A stretch of DNA of 64,000 bases from Toxorhynchites rutilus septentrionalis (lineage: Eukaryota > Arthropoda > Insecta > Diptera > Culicidae): contig NC_073746.1 in the NCBI RefSeq assembly GCF_029784135.1, positions 161,857,608 to 161,921,607 on the forward strand, read 5' to 3'. Numbering within the stretch: the stretch's first letter is position 1; each line of letters begins with the position of its first letter. Under the pieces are notes generated by a model that did not search any database, was not told where the DNA came from, and worked only from the letters and a program-made list of their open reading frames with translations. Shown piece after piece: positions 43,601 through 54,594 of the stretch. Position numbers and translations under genes: made by a program.

Positions 43601-43627
43601 AGGTGGTTCTTCTTCTAATTCGTTACC
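34636..43627 (-). CDS. Nckx30C: K+-dependent Na+/Ca2+ exchanger, C-terminal exons
   Basis: Three well-supported exons on the - strand. Exon 43627-43370 encodes [17 protein letters not shown], then a cluster [20 protein letters not shown], and ends DTAKIPPE. Exon 43301-43165 encodes [40 protein letters not shown] and IFDVTVG. Exon 34876-34636 encodes [20 protein letters not shown], further membrane segments, and ends [13 protein letters not shown] before the stop. Phases fit (0, then 2). The middle exon is the alpha-2 ion-binding repeat (GTSIPD, GSNIFD). The protein is a plasma-membrane antiporter exporting Ca2+ with K+ against Na+ entry. The last intron is 8.3 kb and full of transposons. Upstream exons lie to the right, partly outside the window. 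Confidence 0.93.
35160..35376 (-). pseudogene. mariner-type transposase N-terminal (HTH) relic
   Basis: - strand frame with [38 protein letters not shown] and [12 protein letters not shown]. This is the helix-turn-helix start of an IS630/mariner transposase (usual pattern: ENPxxSHRxxA...STVxRxxKRFxExLxxxRKPGSG). No catalytic part follows. Confidence 0.6.
35960..36410 (-). pseudogene. Tc3-like transposase catalytic region
   Basis: Frame 36385-36101 encodes [40 protein letters not shown] and [17 protein letters not shown]. It then continues past a stop as [20 protein letters not shown] and further to about 35960. FSDEK (first Asp) is one base out of frame and the LD-W motif is broken by a stop, so it is inactive. 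The [12 protein letters not shown] block carries the third catalytic acid of the Tc1/Tc3 family. Confidence 0.85.
36450..36800 (+). mobile_element. tRNA-derived SINE (same family as 10827-11319), shorter copy
   Basis: The head GGGACGTAGCCTAATTGGTT plus GCGCTACTAAGCGAACGATC, the B-box region and the paired AATACTCTTACGCC motifs match the - strand SINE at 11319-10827. It lies within the Tc3-like transposase sequence. A target duplication is not clear (TTATCATCTT / TTATCTTAAG at best). Confidence 0.75.
37279..37567 (+). mobile_element. SINE body (family of 17621), split by a MITE
   Basis: The left part AGGCGTGTTTTTGGCATGAG, then AAATCTCAACTAGGTACTAA, and the right part ACGTTGAGACGGCAAATGTT, then CACTGGGAACGTT, match the SINE at 17760-17880. 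A 179-bp MITE separates them. The tRNA-like head is missing or unrecognisable. Confidence 0.75.
37347..37525. mobile_element. 179-bp MITE inside a SINE
   Basis: Inverted ends of about 30 bp: CTCCTTTATTCTGCGCGGCG versus CCTCTTTATTCCGCTCGGCG (right, reversed), both followed by AATGRCGTG. The 3-bp AAT flanks (37344-37346, 37526-37528) fit a small target duplication. The SINE match on both sides defines the limits. Confidence 0.8.
37890..39060 (+). repeat. ~1-kb dispersed repeat, left copy
   Basis: Shares many blocks in order with 40640-41200: ACATGTCAAACGYGRGAATT, CTTTTTCCCTGTAAAAGT, GTTGGAAATTGTAA, GTGAAAATTTAAACAATTT, CCCACAACGTTTCACTRCTA and GTGCTGCCAACTCCTAAGAC. A foreign segment (about 38333-38745) interrupts this copy only. 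Confidence 0.8.
38333..38745. mobile_element. insertion within the left repeat copy, LINE-tail-like
   Basis: Absent from the right copy (40640-41200). It contains AACCGATTACTCGCGGTTGG and CTCGAGG, the inverse of a block in the LINE 3' UTR (CTCGAGTTGACCGCGAGTAA at 6606). It is therefore probably a 5'-truncated relative of that LINE, or a SINE sharing its 3' end. GGCTCATATGGCGTTAGCCT at its left end (38338) could be tRNA-like, but I cannot show it. Confidence 0.5.
39412..39455. repeat. perfect 44-bp palindrome
   Basis: Arms of 21 bp (ACTTCTAACCTTATGTGGTA+A) around a central AG, with no mismatch. It would form a strong hairpin. A perfect match in otherwise diverged DNA suggests recent origin or recent gene conversion. 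Confidence 0.95.
39718..40166 (+). repeat. minisatellite, ~45-bp degenerate units
   Basis: Repeated cassette GGTGGCATCTATATTGCCAC, then CAATATTTTACGCTAACCGG, then GCA. Full or partial units start near 39722, 39797, 39839, 39881, 40017, 40059 and 40102. Two units carry an extended tail (TTTTTCAATTTTTT...), so there is a higher-order period of about 260 bp. The element's left end (GGCATCTATAATGCCACC, 39354) is itself a unit. Confidence 0.9.
40317..40361 (-). mobile_element. 45-bp 5'-truncated LINE tail
   Basis: Perfect 11-bp target duplications AACAAGTTATT at 40306-40316 and 40362-40372. The - strand insert TATGTAACTGAGCCTGTAAA, then AATAAACGATTTAATA and A's, is the 3' terminus of the full LINE at 680-6758. 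Confidence 0.9.
40640..41200 (+). repeat. ~1-kb dispersed repeat, right copy
   Basis: Direct-orientation relative of 37890-39060, without the 38333-38745 insertion. Confidence 0.8.
41205..41560 (-). pseudogene. Tc1-like transposase C-terminal relic
   Basis: - strand translation of 41345-41210 gives [20 protein letters not shown] then [20 protein letters not shown], the C-terminal tail of a Tc1-type transposase. Upstream pieces ([21 protein letters not shown]) stand for the QDNDPKH and SPDLNPIE blocks in decayed form. Confidence 0.7.
41561..42405. other. intron sequence without gene
   Basis: No gene. A perfect hairpin CACCCATATCTGGGTG (41837-41852) stands out. Confidence 0.4.
42410..42684. 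mobile_element. TTAA-flanked 275-bp MITE
   Basis: TTAA at 42406-42409 and 42685-42688. Inverted ends CACGTTTAGCTC / CACGCTAAGCCC. Non-coding. It contains GGGACCGACAC, also seen at 22335. piggyBac-like target choice. Confidence 0.65.
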
Positions 43628-44875
43628 CTGGAATGGCGTTGTGAAACAATGGGAACAATTACGTTGTGATTAGAATATTTGTAAATTTTGGTGTTTCAGG
43701 ATCAGAGGAAAGTCTGAGTGTAGAAATTTTAATTTATGGTATTGCCTAAAAACACAGTCATGGAGTGTTAGTATGGAGTCTGCAAAACAATCGATAAGTC
43801 ATGTTCTGTACAGAGCTCTCATTTGAAAACTCTACTTTGACCTTTCGTATGAACATTACATTGCCACAAAGCTTTCTAATAAATTACATATTCTCAGTAT
43901 ATATACCATTCTGAGAAAGACACTTTTTTCACGGCAATGTGATACAGGTTCCACTCATATAGGGTGCGCATCTGTTGATCTTGTTTTTAATTAAAGATTA
44001 TATGATATGTATGTATATTTTGACATTACCATTCGATCGAAAGGTAGTGAGGAAATAATATTCTATAGTCGATTGGATGGGATGGAGTGAGGCACATCCT
44101 TTCTATTAGTTTATTTTCAAAAGATCTATGAAGGTAATATTACTTTTTTTTGAAAATATGGAAGATTACTTTCATAGATCTTTTGAAAAAAAAAAACAAA
44201 TAAAAAAATTGGCTTCAGTCAATTGGCGACAAGTCAGTCGAGGCAGTCATTTGAGTGGAATAATACTCCCTAAACAATCGGGAGGTTTACTTCATACAAA
44301 AAAAAATAAACAGTTGAAAATAGCGATTGTTAGATAGTTTAAAAAAGTGTTTTATGTCATTTTCTAATAGAAACTAACGTGTGACCCCACAGAGCATGCA
44401 CTTCGGAATTAATTTCACTTTGAATTTAATTTTACCATAAATATGTTCAAGTGTGAATAGATCTGTTTCATACCGTATGGATATAACCATTAGTTTCTTG
44501 GAATTTTAGACTGTGTTAAATACCTTGTGATCGAAAAACAAAATGCAGATGCTCCGCCTTATTATGCTTTAAAACAGCTGTCTCCGCCCAGAGAGGTATC
44601 TGAGCAGAGTTCCAGAGTAATGATGATAGATAAAAGTAGACTGGCTACCCGATGAATGTGGTGAGATAAGATCGAATATAGGTGTTACTGGTGTTACTTT
44701 ATTTAAAACTATTGTGTGTCACAATAACGAGAACTCTAGAAAGCATTACCATTTTTGTTGACATCGGACTACGTTTTTCAGTAATGATATCAAATCAGAA
44801 AACAGAACACGTTTCTATGAAATAGATATAGAAAATGCAGCGTTCGTTCTACGGAAAATGTGGATAAAGAAAGTA
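43628..44875 (-). other. exchanger intron, proximal part, no gene
   Basis: Nothing coding. A perfect inverted pair CATAGATCTTTTGAAAA lies at 44112-44131 and 44172-44189 (TTTTCAAAAGATCTATGAA and its reverse), forming a hairpin with a ~40-bp loop. Confidence 0.45.
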
Positions 44876-45604
44876 AAGCAAATGATTTTGGTTTGTCCAG
44901 TCGAAAATGTGATCGTGGTTTGTCCACTGTTTTGAATGCTCTAGTTCAGTGCACCTGTGTCAAATTAGGTATTCGAATATTTCAAAACATATAATTAATA
45001 TTGTCTTCTTCATGATTTCACATTCATTCTTGCACACCACTTGTATCTGATTTACATAGCTAAACCATTAAATTAACGCATTTTAATGAACTCAATTCTG
45101 ATCATGAGTTGTCCAATTTAATAATGTTGGAGCGCTGCAGTTTGTTTACTGTGTCCTTCGCGTATAGCAGCAATAAAGTTTCTCTATGTTGAGTGTCTTG
45201 AGGTGAACACTTTTAAAATGCCCAAGAAAATGCGATATTCTGAAGAAAGCCTAAATTATGAATGGATCAATATGATGACAGTAAACTCAAGCAATGATAA
45301 ATGCAACATCGACTTGAGAATTCGAATGTTTTCATTCAAAAATGGTGATTTCTAAAGCCGGACAAACCATGATCATTTTTTGGACAAACCATGATCATAA
45401 TTCCTCTTTGAGGAAAATTGTTAAAAAACATAAAAATTTGAATAATTTCAACGCCCTATGGTAGTATTAGCAACTAGAGACTTGGGACTTTTCAACAAAC
45501 CCAAACTCGTATCGATTATATGTAATTTTCATGATGAAAAATCGATTTGCATTTACTAGTTGCGTAAAAACACCCCAAATTGGACAAACCAAGATCATTT
45601 ACCC
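44876..45604 (+). mobile_element. pogo-like MITE
   Basis: TA at 44874-44875 and 45605-45606. Inverted ends of about 24 bp: AAATGATTTTGGTTTGTCCA and AAATGATCTTGGTTTGTCCA (right, reversed). The inner word GGACAAACCATGATCAT is repeated (about 45360, 45385). ATG at 45218 opens MPKKMRYSEESLNYEW, resembling the start of pogo/Tigger transposases, and decays at once. 729 bp. Confidence 0.7.
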
Positions 45605-46360
45605 TATGAAAGTATCGTACACAGTGGTGCAATTTTGTCCAGCCGAGGCACCGCGTCGACTTTTTTGCCGTCTGGTGAAGGTGCTTCTGTTTTTTTGCAC
45701 CAATTAGTTCTTGTAGGATGCCCACGTTAGTTTTCAGACTGTTATGTGGAGATTGGTTGTGTATGATTGAATCCCACCTACGAAATGTTGATTTTATGCG
45801 TTATCAAATAGATAACGGTGGTGCGGAAATAAATATGTAATCACCTGGGGCCGCATTGTGTCTAGTACGAGAAGAATATTCGCGATGCATACTAAATGTG
45901 GTACGTGTATTGGCAATAAGGACACGAATCTCGTGTATTGTTCCCGCGTGTACAATAATGAATCATGAAGCATCCATCTTCAACTGTTTCTACAAAACCT
46001 AACATACCCATCGGTCCTTTTCGTGACCACCTCTTTCGACTCTAGAGTTAATTTAAAAATAATATCCGAAGTAATCAAATGCTATTTTTCTATTTTTTTG
46101 CTGAAAGAGATCTTCTGTGTAGGAGTGTGTTCGAATTTATTGGTGAAATAATGATGATGTTTTGAATTATGAAGGCTCTCTCAGACTCTTAAACTTTCTC
46201 AGTTCATTCTTCTCAGGCCTTTAAAAATCCAATATTGAAAACTAAACTAAACACTCGATCTTGAGAAAGGCCATTCGGAAAACCCCGCTAGTCCCGCTTC
46301 TGGTCGCTAGCAGGATGACTGCTAAATCGTGAATGATTATTTGCTGTTTTTTTTCCTGAT
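45605..46360. other. exchanger intron, no gene
   Basis: No recognisable feature. Confidence 0.4.
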
Positions 46361-46363
46361 CGA

Positions 46364-46924
46364 TCAATTAATTTTCATGAATTCAAGAATTGTTTCCGGA
46401 TTAAAAGTGACGTCAGGTGTATGTGATGCAGTACAGTGCAATTCAAGTCGGATGTGAAGAATATATGTGAGTTGCGTTCTTCGGAGCGGAAAATTGAGGG
46501 TGGAAATTCCTTCTACAGCTGTTGCTCTAGACACCTCCACCCTGACACACACACCCGATTCGCTTCGGATTTTCTGTTGTCGTTCTGAGTGTTCTTTGGA
46601 GCATTGTTTCACAACACTCACTCGAAAGTGGTGGATCTTTTTGAACAGAGCCCGATATGGCAGAAGTTTCGGAATCCTTAATGTCCTTAAGTAATGTCCC
46701 ATGTCCTTAAGCTGGTTTGGGAAGTTTTTGGACGTAAATCTTACTGGATGATAAAGGTAGCTCTTCGATAATTTGCCGATCAATACGATTTCGTCGTCAT
46801 GGTTAATGAAATGTTCTGGTATGCCGTTTTCGGACAAGCTCTTGGACAATTTCAAATCGCGTGCTCCAAAAAAAAAAACACAAAATAAAAAAAAGTTGAA
46901 GCTGAAAAGTTTCTCGTTAAGCAC
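46364..46924 (-). other. 186-codon open frame, not recognised
   Basis: The longest unassigned frame in the right half. It starts with a Phe-rich run caused by a T/A tract, then GARDLKLSKSLSENGIPEHF and HHDDEIVLIGKLSKSY-like sequence. No domain, no splice context, no support beyond length; probably a chance frame or a decayed transposon. Confidence 0.2.
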
Positions 46925-46984
46925 GCAATCTGTGGGTGCGTACTGTAAAGTGATACTTTCGTAACTTCTGGATTCATGAATCAG

Positions 46985-47062
46985 AAAATTTCAGAACAGC
47001 CGTTTCTGAAGCAGCATAAGGTTGATTGCCTTTTATGGCCCGACATAGCGAGCTGTCACTAT
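46985..47062 (+). pseudogene. mariner-type transposase micro-relic
   Basis: LLWPDIASCHY at about 47031-47063 matches the WPDLASCHY block (second catalytic Asp) of DD37E-type transposases such as the one at 54595-55879. Nothing else remains. Confidence 0.5.
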
Positions 47063-47194
47063 TTAAATTCGACTGATTTTTCAAGTGTTTGGTTTTCTAT
47101 TTATAGGAAAAAAAAAATTAATTTGATTATCAGAAGGTTTAAAATTCAATACTTGTAATTTTTTTTGAAGAATATTTCACGTAGACCACTTGGC

Positions 47195-47700
47195 CACGCA
47201 CTTCCAGGCGTGGAGTGCAATTTTGAGTTACTTTTCGGCTGGTATCTCATCGAAAACACGTGTGATGTTGTCTTCCAGTGCTTAAATTGCTGCTGACTTA
47301 TCGGCATAACCATGATAATAGCTATACACCCCGCAAAAAAATAGTTGTTGAAACCACAACCAGATTTAACTCATGTATTTTAGGCAGTAAAAAGTTCTAA
47401 TTCATTGCACGGTAGCGATCATTATTGTCAGCAACGTTGTTCTATCTTCATCGTTAGAAGTGTATAGACCAATAATTCTTCCGGACCATAAACCGCACCA
47501 AACAGGACATTTTCGGCATACATTGGCAGCTCTTGTATTTCTTGTGGCTACTCATCAGACCAAATACGACATTTTCGCGTAATATCCAAAATTTGAGCTT
47601 CAATTTTACAATAAAATAAAATAAAACACATTTGTTTAATAAAAGTTGTAACACAACATTTATTTTGACACATGGTACGAATTACATCTGATCTGTCAAA
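47195..47700 (-). pseudogene. IS630-Tc1-type transposase relic, copy 1
   Basis: On the - strand it aligns by eye with 49890-49260. Shared words include TGACACATGGTACGAATTAC, GGTTTAT(GGT)CCGG and CAACATCACACGTGTTTTCG. Both copies encode decayed VRFVVxxxIIG..F/YRAMN segments. Many frameshifts. Confidence 0.6.
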
Positions 47701-49255
47701 AACAGCGCTGAAAAACCAAACAGCAAAATAATCATACTTTACAACGATAATGACGTCACTGCGGTTCCCAAGAAGTAGAATACGATCAATACACCGGAGC
47801 TAAGGCCGATAAGGGCAAATTGAATAAGAAGAAGAATTGAACTGCAAGCGATGAGAAGGAGTTCGAGCGAAAATTTGAAATTTGGCTTTTCGATGTCCAA
47901 TTACTATGGACTATCAAAATCCTATCATACCTATTGATGAGCACTGCGTTACATTATTGGAAATCAACCGTAATTTCAGGTTTCAATTCCGCGGGCTTAT
48001 ACAGAGTGTTAATCGCCATGAATGTTGCTTCATTCCTTGCCATTTTCATCTGAATATGATCTCCTCTATACGGCTTTCTCGTCTAGCTTGGAGGAAGTTC
48101 GCTTTTTGCGAAAATGGAGGCAGTTATGACGTGGTGAATGCTATCTTCCAAGGTGTCGAACGTCCGTGGACTATTGGCATAGACCAGAGACCTCACATGC
48201 ACGGACATGCACATTAGAAACGCACTCAATGAAACAAATGAAAATGATGAAGTGAAAGGTTGTACAGTAGGCCAACATGAATAAGTGGTAAGCGTGACTG
48301 CTATGCCTTGATATGTCACTTTTTTGGAAGACGATCCGGGACAATCCATTTCAGTGGAATTAGATGGATAAAACTCAAAATCGAATAGCTTTGATACTTT
48401 GACTCTTCAATGAATGCTTCTGCTTTCCAAATTGAAAGTAAACAACAGCAAAAATGCGTAAAGAATATACTGATTACTCTTCAACCTGATTGACTAAAAT
48501 TAATCAATCGAAAATGACTCTGGCTGCAAAAATCTTCATGTCTCGATTTCGAAAATGACAATCCCTGGATAGAACATTCCTTACCAACTTTGTTTATAAA
48601 TAGTTTCCATAAACTGTAATTCAAAAAAATATTAGAAAATGTTCCTGTGAAACAAACAATTCACGCACACATTTCAGAGGAAAAATCTTAGAATTAATAT
48701 AATTTCACATTTCATTTCCAATACCAAGCAAACTGTACGATACCAACCACTACAAAAAAAATGAAGCATCGTTATAGTATACTGATCAAATGAACAAACC
48801 GTGCATACCGGTTTAAAGAAAAATGAAGACTTCTCGCGGAACTGCACTCGAAGTGGTACTTTCCTCGACAAGCATCCCTCTCTCTGTGCTGTAGTGGATT
48901 TCTCAAGGACACATTCGCACTACCGTTCGACCGTGAGAACCGTGTAGCAGAGCAAAGTGTTTCTAATGGAGACTGTTTCTGCACGTTGAATTCATGCTTT
49001 GATTTAGTGCAAATGAATGCAACTTTGGTGCTTCCCTGTCTAGCAGATAGTGGGTGTATGACAGCTCAAGTCCTCAGTCCTCGGGCGGGCTTCGTGCCAT
49101 ATCACAACTGGGGTTGAAGTTTATAAAACTATCAATTTTGTGCTTTGATGCGGCAAATCAAATGAAAACCGTAGTGTCTGTGAAACTGTTGGCAACGAGT
49201 ATAGAACTTAATGGGTTTGGTTCCACTATTTTGTATAAAAATTGTATACAACTTT
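47701..49255. other. exchanger intron, no gene; one dispersed repeat
   Basis: 48200-48345 (ATGAAACAAATGAAAATGAT ... TTTTTTGGAAGACGATCCGG) is the inverse of 58318-58205, a dispersed repeat. No gene recognised. Confidence 0.45.
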
Positions 49256-49259
49256 TCTA

Positions 49260-49890
49260 TGAGAAAATGATGGAATTTTGAGTTACTTTTTCGATTATAT
49301 CGGCTGGTATCTCACTGATAACACGTGGGATGTTGTCTTCAAATGCCTGAATCGATTCTGGCTAATCAATGACAAGAGATTACAGTCCAACGGCATCAAA
49401 TCGGACGATCTAAGGGGCCAATTCATTGGTCTAAAACGAGAGATAAATTGCTCGCCAAATTCATTGCGCAAGAGGCCCATGGTTTCGTGCGCTGTGATGC
49501 ATGTGACACCGCATGTCAACCAGATTTAGCTCGTATACTTTGAGTATTAGAAAGTTGAAAATTCATTGCTCGATAGCGATCACCATCAACAGTAACGTTG
49601 TGTTCATCTTCATCTTTGGAGAAGTACAGGCCAATGATCCCCAAACTGACCACAAACCGCACCAAACGGAATATTTTCGGGATGCATTGGTAGCTCGTGT
49701 ATTGCTTATTACCGTATTCGCTCAAATAAAAATGTGCTTCATCGCTCAAGATAATTTTCCGATAGAACAAAAAAACACAATTTTACAAGCCATTGATTTT
49801 GACAACAACATTCAATGATTTGTAAGCGTTGTTCGTTTGTAAGACACATGGCACGAATCACGCGTGACCTGTCAAAACAGTTCGCCGAAA
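49260..49890 (-). pseudogene. IS630-Tc1-type transposase relic, copy 2
   Basis: Frame 49770-49516 encodes FYRKIILSDEAHFYLSEYGN, NKQYTSYQ, RLVRFVVSLGIIGLYFSKDE and VTVDGDRYRAMN, with SDEAHF as the first catalytic Asp. Frame 49519-49295 encodes MNWPLRSSDLMPLDCNLLSL, the third-acid region (usually PPRSCDLTPLDYFLWG). Frameshifted between. The family resembles the DDE_3 transposases common in insects. Confidence 0.75.
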
Positions 49891-52784
49891 AACCAAACAA
49901 CAACAAAAGTCACCCGTTACATTTCACATGTCTGTGGAATTGTGAATGAGCACGGCATAGCATCCGGTTGAAAAGAAGCCAACCTGCAGCAGATCCTCGT
50001 GTCACAGTCGCAAAGCTTTAACAATCTTCCAATCTTCGTCGCTCTCACTTTAATTAATGAAAGAAAGGAAGAAAAAGAATCGCTTGTCCCCTTGCAAGAT
50101 AACGATAGCGCTGTTGTTCTATTCGTGGGCTGGGTAGGACGTATTCCCATGTATGTGCGCAGGATTCAAATAGAAATGAAAATATATAATCTAGGTCAAT
50201 GTCTTCATTTCGTGGTTTGTTAACAGATGAGAGCTATTCTTATCATTTTGGTTCTTCATTTTCCAGGATAGATCCTTCGGGAGGCGGAGTAAGTAAGACA
50301 CTCAATTTGGTTGCTTCAGCTGACAAGAGTCTCCGCAACTTTAATCTAATGTTATGCTAATCTGTAACAGTGCTGCAATGTGAGCGTTGGAAATAAATAT
50401 TTTTTTATGAATAACAACGGCCCTAGCAAATAGCAAATGATTTCGTTTTTTTACCATTATTAAACGATCATAGTCATGCAGTACTCGTTCGTTTTTGGTG
50501 ATGTGATAAATTTTAATATATTATAATGGGTGATTTTTTTACTGTTGACCCATTCCATGAGATTATGCAAAAAACCCTAATTTTAAAGTGTGAATAATTA
50601 TTTTTGGATCCTTGGAAGGCATTCCTTGGAATTGAAAGGGGGATCTTGGATCCTTGATAGATGATGATTGCAAGTTTTTTGAAAAACTGACTATACTGTA
50701 ATTTAAGTTCATCTATTGTTGACAAATAGTAGAACGAAGATCTTTTGTATGGTTTTGATAACTTTTAGTTAGGCATCGTTTACTTTCTGTAAATCGTGTT
50801 ACTTACACATCAAAAGGCGAACAACGTATTTTAGTTAGTCAAATTGATGTCATACCACGCATAAAAATATAAACAAAATTGGTGCCATAGCAAGTAGCAT
50901 CGGAATGTAATATATGGTAGTGATATCACTTGTGATTCGTACAGTGGTGTGAGCACAGTGAGTGACCTGCAACACTTTTGCAGAATATAAATCTCATTGT
51001 TATTAGGCATTCGCTAACAAGGTGTACGAGTGTTTTGTTGAACTGTTTTTTATTCGTTTGAAAATTAGTGCGTTCTTCCAAACCAGAAATGAGTGCATTA
51101 GCCCTGCTGAAAGCGTGACATGAAATTCTTGTTCTTGGTGGTACAGCTATGCATAGAATATCAACATGGGACAATTGAGCTTGATATTGGGCCTGATCAC
51201 GAACGTCACTTGAAACGGTGAAAACAAAGTGATTTGTATACAACATTATTACGACTGCCACCGTGTGTGTAGAATCCGGAAGAGTTCATCCGTCGTGACA
51301 ACTTTAATGAACTCAGTGTTATTATGAATATCACGTCACGGGGAAAAACAAGTATATTTGTCACTTGTGTTTTAGATGGTGAAAGCTAGTCACGCGGAAT
51401 GGAGTAAGTTTAATTTCGGATTTGTTTAGCCTTTTTGCTAACATTTTGAATCTTGTCTTTCTTTTTAAGAAAGAAAAGATAAACAAATAGAAATTTACCC
51501 GCTTGGTGGATTTTTAGAACGAAATCCTGACGTATCCAGAGGTCGTAAATTTGTTTATTAGAATTCGATAAATGCACTATGGGATGTAATTGAGGACTAA
51601 AAATGTAGCTCCCGTAGATCGATTGAAACATGGCGAAAGGTCTAAGTTCGATTGTCCTAATTGAATAGAAATTTCTTGTTTCTATTTTATGGATCAGACT
51701 AACAGAGTGTTGCAACCCCATAAAATGGCAATGGAGGCCACTGGCCCAAAACGATCATTATGATTGATTGTGTATAATATTGATTTGTTGATATTTTGAA
51801 TATAAAATAATAACTGTAATATTTTTCCAACATTGCAGACATTGGTTCTTTTAATTCAAACATTCGCAATTGGTGGACAAGACCCGAATCAGGACGATAG
51901 TTACATCGAATAAGGCCATTGATCTTTTGTTTTTACGTAATAGATATTTCCAACGATATTGTTTTGAAGACATACTTTGAATGAAAGAATATTTAAGTTT
52001 CAAATAAGGAAAAAATGAATCTATCATTGCAAAGCTAATAAGATAATAATTTTTAAATTATTCTCTAGTTCTTTTTCCATAATTTTGATATCCGTCTAAT
52101 GAAAATCTGAATCATTTTCTGCTTTTGGCAAATTCCTTGAAACTCATCAGATGTTCATATGAAAATTATGCTTCTGACCGACGCTACTGATCAGTTTCTG
52201 TTTAAATAATTATATCAAACCTCCCGTATATCAAATTACACGATAATGGGAAGGATAAGAGGATTAAACTTCAGAATCCCATATGGGAGTAGCTCAGATT
52301 ATTCTGATCATGAGATGGATAAATTCGGGTTTATTCTGAGATAAAGAAGATACTATTATTCATGAAAATTGTAGAAAGGGTTCTTAAAAAATGATTTTAA
52401 CATTGACCTATACTAAATACTCTATTCAAACTATTCAAACGAGTAAGACAGAGCTGAGTAAAAGAGTATGCGAGATATCGATTATTAAACTCGGTATGAT
52501 TCATGGAATGAGTCCGAATAGTTGGCATTGAAATCATCGAGGTATAATCGCAAACTTGTCATTCTAAAACATACGTTCAATTAAATGGAATATTATGTCA
52601 TACACTTATTAATTTCACCTACATAACGATCAATTGTCCGAAATTATGCAACCGACATAACGTTCAAACGCCCGAAATTATGCAACTGACATGTCTCTTA
52701 TAAACGAGAATAAACTCTTTCACTTCACGGAGTTTATTTTTACACGCAACTGTCCGTGACAATGATAATAGATGTAAAGTGACT
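49891..52784. other. exchanger intron, no gene
   Basis: AT-rich, no recognisable gene or clear transposon in 2.9 kb. TTTGGATCCTTGGAAGGCAT and TTGGATCCTTGATAG (50602, 50645) are local echoes. Confidence 0.4.
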
Positions 52785-52795
52785 TGAAAGCGTTT

Positions 52796-52947
52796 TTTTT
52801 TCTTTATTATAGTGATTTTCAACACATTTCGGCTGATTCGTCACTTTTACTTCCATTTTTGGAAGAATGTCGGGAGTGAGAATTGAACTCGTGATCTCTG
52901 CGTGAGAGGTATGGATGTTACCGCTACGCCAGATTGCCTCCTCAATG
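52796..52947 (-). mobile_element. short tRNA-derived SINE, copy 2
   Basis: Same element as 9773-9939. The target duplication TGAAAGCGTTT is at 52785-52795 and 52948-52958. The - strand head GGCAATCTGGCGTAGCGGTA, B-box-like GAGTTCAATTCTCA, and the body to TTTTTT complement are conserved. Confidence 0.88.
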
Positions 52948-52958
52948 TGAAAGCGTTT

Positions 52959-54594
52959 GTGAAAGTAATATTCGTGATTAGGCCGATTGTTTTTTAAAAG
53001 ATGGTAAAAGGAATAAGTTTTTTTGTGCTCTTCCGGAAGATTGTGCATAGAAACATCGTTTAATGAAGAAAAGTGAACACTGTCAAAAAGTAACATGTGA
53101 CAACTATGCGTAGAAAGGCAGAATTGCGGTATGGCGATTTTTGATTTTTCGTTTATACAAAAAATCGGCAACTTGCGCTAGATTGTGTTGCGTCTTATTC
53201 ATATTAAAATGCAATTTTTCTGTAAGCAAACTATAAGCTTTCACTGAACGGCACAAACTATTCTCAAAGGTGCGAGGCATTGAATTTTCAAATTAACTCT
53301 CAGCACTGTTGATTGCTCGCTGTCTAGAGCGAACTGAAACACCAAAATTATTGATTATACAGGTAGTTTTCAGCATCTCTTGGCAAAATTACATCTCCAT
53401 CTCCCAAAAACATTATATCCAAAGGAATAATCCACAAATATACTACGCAGCACCTTTCGAAGATCGGCAACAGAAAAACCAAATCGATTGTGTTGTGGTA
53501 GCGGCGGCTATGACAGTCTCGTTCCCTTGGTCTTCATCTTCAGTTTTCAGCAGCAGAACACAGCTATCACTGCTGGAACATACCTTCTTTCCACCCGACT
53601 TGCAATGTGTTGTACTTTGACGCCACTTTGAACCCGGAAATAATGCACGAAATTCAATGATTAATCGGAAAGTCACACGAATACATCGAACTTGCCTTAG
53701 AATGCATCGAACTGTTGCATGGAACTGCATTGAAACAACGATTCAGTGAAAGATTCGATGGCCCTGAAGGCTCTGAAGTTCATCCGTATTTACTGGCTGG
53801 AGAATCACACAGGGGTGAGGATTGCGACGACATGCTTCACATCTTTTTAGGTTTCCATTATATCGAGCAACACCGTTGTATGTGCCAGTAGCATTAGGTA
53901 AAAAAGTAAAGCAGACAACAGCTTGCTAGCTTGTGGGTTGTCTTATTTTTCATATTCCCTTTGGATTGAATGATATGCATGGTGGATGGCTACATTTGTT
54001 TTCGAAGTAGTGTTGATGTATTTAAATTGTATTCCGGTGTTACTCTAGTTATCCGGTTTGGCTGATACAATTTGAGAAGAACGTCAAAATGTACGATTTA
54101 GTGCGCTTAGATGAGGCTACTATTATTCATTTGTTTATTTCAAAAAACTATTCTATTTATTGTGATAGATACGTAGAATTATTTCCAATCGATTGATGCA
54201 ATCTATTCAGCGATCTATGGCCAAGTGTAGTCGAGTTATAAGCGATCAAAATCTTTCATTATTTCTTACATGTTCAGTGTTGAGATTTCCATTTCCCCCC
54301 CGATATTTTCCTGTTAGACGCAGTCCTACGTCAAAAGCATACTATGAATAACGTTGTCGAGGAAGATCATTCATGATGTGAGTTGCAGTTTAACTTTTTT
54401 GGGTGAACCCAATTGTGACAAGCGGAATACCTTCTCTCATCGAACGAAAATTGATGTCTACCCCAGTTACAAATTCGATTCCAAATTCTATCGATCTTGA
54501 AATTTATGCACATTTCAACTCAGAACAGCAATTCAAAATTCATCAAGGCAAAGAGTGGTCAAACCGACAAATATTAAATGTTAATTAACGTATA
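52959..54594. other. exchanger intron, no gene; one repeat-family start
   Basis: GACGCAGTCCTACGTCAAAA (54308-54327) is a - strand start of the GACGTAGGACTACGTC family. Otherwise nothing recognised. Confidence 0.4.

Noticed and set aside
46364..46924. A 186-codon - strand frame as a host gene
   Set aside because: The start arises from a homopolymer run; no domain, no splice partner, no coding bias I can defend.
53443..53730. - strand frame with acidic TEDEDQGNET stretch as a further exchanger loop exon
   Set aside because: No convincing acceptor/donor pair in phase and no family motif.
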